Of a stretch of DNA of 64,000 nucleotides, positions 60,301 to 64,000 are shown in pieces. The stretch is from Helicobacter sp. 13S00477-4. GTDB taxonomy: Bacteria; Campylobacterota; Campylobacteria; Campylobacterales; Helicobacteraceae. Below the pieces are notes generated by a model. It searched no databases. It was not told the DNA's origin and saw only the letters and a list, made by a program, of their open reading frames with translations. The stretch lies in assembly GCF_002272785.1 (NCBI RefSeq), contig NZ_MLAS01000001.1, positions 62,001-126,000 on the forward strand, given 5' to 3'. The translations under genes and the position numbers were made by a program. The stretch's first letter is position 1. The number at the start of each line of letters is the position of its first letter.

Positions 60301-60873
60301 TTAAATTTTTGATTGAATGAAACTTTCTATTTCGTTTACAATTTCTTCAATGCTTCTTTCTCCATTGATTTTCTTTAAAATACCTTTATGAGAATAAAAA
60401 GTTTCAATAGATTCAAGAGGTTCTAAATAAACCTTCATTCTATTATCAAAAATTTCAGTATCATCATCAGCACCTCTTGCTCTCCCTAAAACCCTATCTC
60501 TAGCAATATCCTCACTCACAACAACCTCAATAACATTCAATAATTCAATATCACTTTGGGATTTGAGCACTTTATCTAAAGCTTCCATTTGTTGAATACT
60601 TCTAGGATATCCATCAATTAAAATAATCTGTTTAGGAGTATTGTTGATAGCTGTAACAATTGTTTCTACAACAATTTCTAAAGGAACTAAATTTCCCTTA
60701 CTAGTAAAACTATCTATTAGCTTACCCCTTTCGCTCCCACTTGTAATTTCAGATCTGAGCAAATCTCCTGTTGAATAATGCACAATCCTATCGCTATGAT
60801 TTTGTGCAATAATCTGGGCATCAGTAGTTTTTCCACTCCCAGGTGCTCCAATTAACAAAAATAATTTTTTCAT
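60301..60873 (-). CDS. adk: Adenylate kinase, lid-less short form
   Basis: Adk interconverts AMP, ADP and ATP. The 190-residue short form has the P-loop [24 protein letters not shown] (AMP site), [15 protein letters not shown] and [16 protein letters not shown] in place of a lid domain. This matches H. pylori HP0618, which is also of the short type. An AAGGGAG site precedes its ATG 16 bases after aspS. Confidence 0.96.
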   Translation of the reverse strand: MKKLFLLIGAPGSGKTTDAQIIAQNHSDRIVHYSTGDLLRSEITSGSERGKLIDSFTSKGNLVPLEIVVETIVTAINNTPKQIILIDGYPRSIQQMEALDKVLKSQSDIELLNVIEVVVSEDIARDRVLGRARGADDDTEIFDNRMKVYLEPLESIETFYSHKGILKKINGERSIEEIVNEIESFIQSKI

Positions 60874-60889
60874 TCCTTCTCCCTTTTGT

Positions 60890-62644
60890 TTAATTTTGAT
60901 TTTTATTAGGATTTCTTAAACGAATATGTAGCTCTCTAAGCTGCTCTTCATTTACTTTGCTAGGAGCATTTGTAAGCAAACAAGATGCTTTTTGGGTCTT
61001 TGGAAAAGCTATAACATCTCGAATACTAAACGCTTTAGATAATAACATTACAAGCCTATCCAAACCGATAGCAATACCTCCATGAGGAGGAGCCCCATAA
61101 CTCAATGCTTCTAATAAAAACCCAAATTTATCTTCGGCTACTTTTTTATCAATATTTAAAATATCAAATATTTTCTCTTGAATCTCCTCTTTATGGATTC
61201 TAATACTTCCTCCACCAAGCTCTATGCCATTTAAAACTATATCATAAGCTATAGATTCTATCTCTTCAATATCTTCTTTATCCAAATTTTTTGGCATAGT
61301 AAAAGGATGGTGCAAGGCTGATACTTTACCTTCCGTTCGTTCAAACATTGGAAAATCAACTACCCATAAAAATTCAAATTTATCCTCATCAATTATTTTC
61401 ATGTCTTGAGCTATTTTAATCCGAAGTCTACCCATATAATCCCAAACTATTTTTTTCTCTCCTGCTCCAAAAAATATAATATCACCATTTTCTATACCCA
61501 ATCTTTGGAGTAAAATTTCCATATTTTTTTCAGAAATAAATTTTACTAAAGGACCTTTAAGTCCATCTTCTTTGCATTGAATATAAGCCAAACCTTTAGC
61601 TCCAAATTTCCTAACAAATTCTTCTGCTTCGCCCAAACTTTTACGTGTGAAAATATTATCCCCACCTTTTACTTTCAATGCCTTAAAACGATTTTTGATT
61701 TTATCTTTGGCAATAGAACTAAAAATTTCATTACTGGAATCTTCAAATAAATCACTAACTTCAATCAATGGCATAGAGAATCTTAAATCTGGCTTATCGG
61801 ATCCATAACTTTCCATTGCCTCATTATATTTCATTCGTTTAAATGGGATTTGTATGTCCTTAGAAACAGTAGCAAAAATATTTTTAAGTAATTTTTCCGT
61901 TACTTCTATGACATCTTCTTGTGTACAAAAACTCATCTCAATGTCAATTTGGGTAAACTCAGGTTGTCTGTCTGCTCGCAAATCTTCATCACGAAAACAT
62001 CTAGCTATCTGAAAATATCTATCAAATCCACCAACCATCAAAAGTTGTTTGAATAATTGAGGACTTTGAGGTAAAGCAAAAAATTCACCATCATGCACCC
62101 TACTAGGAACTAAATAATCTCTAGCTCCTTCTGGAGTGGTTTTTGATAAAATCGGTGTTTCTACTTCTAAAAAATCCATTTTTGCCAATGTATTCCTAAT
62201 TGCAATAGCAATATCACTACGCATTTTAAAAACTTCAAAAGATTTTTTAGAACGTAAATCTAAATATCGATATTTCAATCGCAAATCCTCATTCACACTG
62301 TCATTTCCAACAAAAATAGGTGGAGTAAGGCTCTTATTTTCAATTATCAATTCATCAAGAACAACTTCGATCTTGCCAGTTTTGAGTTTTGGATTTTCAA
62401 GTCCCTCTCCTCTTGCCCTTATCTTACCTTTGGCAATCAAAACATATTCATCTCTTACATTTGAAGCTATATTATATGCAGGCGTCGCAGGATCGCAAAC
62501 TAACTGAATCAAACCACTCTTATCCCTCAAATCAATAAAAACTACACCTCCATGATCTCTATAAGTATTACACCATCCACATAAACTAACTTGCTTGCCT
62601 ATATCATTTTCATTCAAATCCGCACATAAATGAGTCCTTAACAT
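60890..62644 (-). CDS. aspS: Aspartyl-tRNA synthetase
   Basis: AspS charges tRNA-Asp. The 584 residues have an N-terminal OB fold ([26 protein letters not shown]), class II motif 1-3 ([47 protein letters not shown]) and the GAD insertion. Length fits the bacterial type. In Helicobacter this enzyme is usually non-discriminating, also charging tRNA-Asn for amidation by GatCAB; that is inferred. It is upstream of adk and ppa. Confidence 0.97.
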   Translation of the reverse strand: MLRTHLCADLNENDIGKQVSLCGWCNTYRDHGGVVFIDLRDKSGLIQLVCDPATPAYNIASNVRDEYVLIAKGKIRARGEGLENPKLKTGKIEVVLDELIIENKSLTPPIFVGNDSVNEDLRLKYRYLDLRSKKSFEVFKMRSDIAIAIRNTLAKMDFLEVETPILSKTTPEGARDYLVPSRVHDGEFFALPQSPQLFKQLLMVGGFDRYFQIARCFRDEDLRADRQPEFTQIDIEMSFCTQEDVIEVTEKLLKNIFATVSKDIQIPFKRMKYNEAMESYGSDKPDLRFSMPLIEVSDLFEDSSNEIFSSIAKDKIKNRFKALKVKGGDNIFTRKSLGEAEEFVRKFGAKGLAYIQCKEDGLKGPLVKFISEKNMEILLQRLGIENGDIIFFGAGEKKIVWDYMGRLRIKIAQDMKIIDEDKFEFLWVVDFPMFERTEGKVSALHHPFTMPKNLDKEDIEEIESIAYDIVLNGIELGGGSIRIHKEEIQEKIFDILNIDKKVAEDKFGFLLEALSYGAPPHGGIAIGLDRLVMLLSKAFSIRDVIAFPKTQKASCLLTNAPSKVNEEQLRELHIRLRNPNKNQN

Positions 62645-62668
62645 TATTACCTTTCCTAAAAAATAAAC

Positions 62669-63616
62669 TCAATATTCTGTCAAATATTGCTTCAAAAGTT
62701 CTTCAATTTCCAAAGCATTTGATTTAGTAATAAAACCATCTGCATCCAAAACCTTAGCCATCTGTTTATTAGAATCACTACTCATAGAAGAATTAATAAT
62801 AACTGGAATATGCTTTGTTTGAGGATTCTCTTTTACTTGTTTTAGGACTTCAAATCCTGAAACTTCAGGCATTTCTAAATCTGTGATGATTGCACCTATA
62901 TGCTCAATATTGTTGTCTGATTTTAAATAATCCAATAAAATTCTTCCATTTGGAAAAGTGAAATATTTTAAATCAAGTTTTTCTATAATTTTTTGTAAAG
63001 ATTTTGCAGCTGATTTAGAATCTTCGACCAATAAAATAATTTTATTGCTACGAATAGTCTCAATAGGCTGGAGCTCTAGTCCTGAAAAATCTTCTAGCAT
63101 TGGAAAAGCATCTAAAATCATTTTTTCAACATCTAAAATCTGTATGACTGAACCATCATCATATTTTGTCGTGGCTGTAACTTTACTATCACTATCAAAA
63201 CCATATTCACTCCCCACACTGACCTCTGACCAATTTTTTTGAATAATCCGTTTCACGCCAAGTATTTTCAACCCTATAGTATGGTTTGAAAAATTACATA
63301 TCACTACTAAACTTTTTTTTCCTTCAATAGAATAAGGTCTTAAATCCCTTTGTGTATCCTGCGAACTATAATGAAGCCATCTTTTCATATCTACTAAAGG
63401 GATAGATTCACCCCTCACAGTCAAAAAACCAAGCATTATGCCATCATTTTCTCCTGCCGTTTCAGTAAACTCACCATTATAATAAATAATCTCTCGGATT
63501 TTGAACACATTCATTGCATATAATTGAGAATTGGATTCATTATCAAGGGTAAAACACAAAAATTGAACTTCATTATTAAGATGTAATGAAGTCGTTTTAT
63601 CAACATCACTTATCAA
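62669..63616 (-). CDS. cheV: Chemotaxis coupling protein CheV
   Basis: CheV joins a CheW-like receptor-coupling domain (residues about 15-170: CFTLDNESNSQLYAMNVFKIREI, FLTVRGESIPLVDMKRWL) to a response-regulator receiver domain (from about 190: IILLVEDSKSAAKSLQ, IITDLEMPEVSGFEVL with the phospho-Asp). It tunes receptor-CheA coupling in taxis. Gene order with aspS, adk and ligA matches H. pylori HP0616 (cheV2). It is divergent from ligA across a 97-base gap. Confidence 0.95.
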   Translation of the reverse strand: MISDVDKTTSLHLNNEVQFLCFTLDNESNSQLYAMNVFKIREIIYYNGEFTETAGENDGIMLGFLTVRGESIPLVDMKRWLHYSSQDTQRDLRPYSIEGKKSLVVICNFSNHTIGLKILGVKRIIQKNWSEVSVGSEYGFDSDSKVTATTKYDDGSVIQILDVEKMILDAFPMLEDFSGLELQPIETIRSNKIILLVEDSKSAAKSLQKIIEKLDLKYFTFPNGRILLDYLKSDNNIEHIGAIITDLEMPEVSGFEVLKQVKENPQTKHIPVIINSSMSSDSNKQMAKVLDADGFITKSNALEIEELLKQYLTEY

Positions 63617-63664
63617 AAAGACTCCTTTATCCTTACTTTCCTAAATAACATACCAAATCAATGA

Positions 63665-63670
63665 TATAAT
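63665..63670 (+). promoter_or_regulatory. Candidate -10 box for ligA
   Basis: TATAAT 44 bases before the ligA ATG, with a start near 63677 and GAGG ribosome site in the leader. The cheV/ligA gap holds no other signal I can see. Confidence 0.5.
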
Positions 63671-63713
63671 ATTACCTAAAATACAATAAAATTTTCATAT
63701 CAATGAGGTATTG

Positions 63714-64000
63714 ATGATAAAAAATTTTGAAAATTATAAAAAAAATATTGCCCTGTTAGAGCGAATGGCTTATCACTACTATGTATTAGATGATCCTATA
63801 TCTACAGATGAAGAATATGATGAATTATATCATCAAATAAAGGACTATGAAGAACAAAATCCCAATCAAGTTATTTTAACATCTCCAACCCAAAGAGTTG
63901 GAAGCAATGTATTAGAAGCATTTCAAAAAAATAAGCACCTTGAAAGAATGTGGAGTTTGGATGATATTTTCAATCCAGGAAAGCTGGAAGAATGGTTAAA
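63714..64000 (+). CDS. ligA: NAD-dependent DNA ligase, N-terminal part
   Basis: Only the first 95 residues are in the window. LigA seals nicks using NAD+. The visible part is the Ia domain that binds NMN: LLERMAYHYYVLDDPISTDEEYDELY (the YY...D...EYDxLY motif), then SPTQRVGSNV and RMWSLDDIF, the segment just before the catalytic lysine. The ATG at 63714 follows GAGG by seven bases. It follows cheV divergently, as in H. pylori HP0615. Confidence 0.95.
   Translation, partial: MIKNFENYKKNIALLERMAYHYYVLDDPISTDEEYDELYHQIKDYEEQNPNQVILTSPTQRVGSNVLEAFQKNKHLERMWSLDDIFNPGKLEEWL

Overview
The window reads as a chromosome segment of an AT-rich member of the Campylobacterota, most likely a Helicobacter other than H. 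pylori. Supporting signs are a XerH-type single recombinase, FliY/FliM/FlhF/FlhG motility genes, a lid-less adenylate kinase, PglK/Wzk-like flippase next to GDP-fucose genes, and several gene orders I recall from H. pylori (aguA-hypF-hypE beside gmd-fcl; aroQ-pepQ-folK-flhF-flhG-fliA-fliM-fliY; purA-fliJ-motE; mnmG-dapE and cdsA-dxr; recR-truD-htpX-folE; adk-aspS-cheV-ligA). Genes H. pylori is not known for (a selenocysteine SelD, PoxB, a gluconate-dehydrogenase-like pair, a HisZ-like protein) point away from that species. The species itself cannot be named from this sequence alone.

Layout. 1-1472: 3'-truncated CiaB-like protein with an HEFGH motif. 1573-5884: hypE, hypF and agmatine deiminase on the minus strand, divergent from tsaD. 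7060-10861: gmd, fcl and a flippase, a surface-glycan module. 10883-16759: periplasmic/central carbon oxidation (PoxB, GMC dehydrogenase plus Tat subunit), the SRP RNA gene and an MFS carboxylate-type transporter. 16958-21827: envelope genes, including a three-gene lipoprotein cluster (COG3014-like, LpoB-like, LPP20-like), a DUF3943 protein, a YhcH-like and a DUF2147 protein. 21817-28292: asd, a GNAT enzyme, ppsA and purL. 28304-33012: LpxR-like lipid A deacylase, an unknown exported protein, a TonB-dependent receptor and a periplasmic binding protein. 33033-44544: two minus-strand operons that mix flagellar and housekeeping genes. 44718-47381: katA with a Fur/PerR-like box, and xerH. 47399-51807: mnmG-dapE-yedF-selD, where selD reads through an in-frame UGA. 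51901-63616: cdsA, dxr, dnaJ, recR, cytochrome c553, alr, truD, htpX, folE, ppa, adk, aspS, cheV. From 63714: the start of ligA.

The window is densely coded. Most genes overlap or sit within about 20 bases of the next, there are no tRNA or rRNA genes, no insertion sequences, no CRISPR array and no prophage. I did not find a clear new multi-gene system. The items most worth a second look are the recoded selD with its stand-alone YedF partner, the compact lipoprotein cluster, the unknown 159-residue exported protein inside an outer-membrane operon, the HEFGH-bearing CiaB-like protein and the flippase that has lost a short piece of its ATPase domain.
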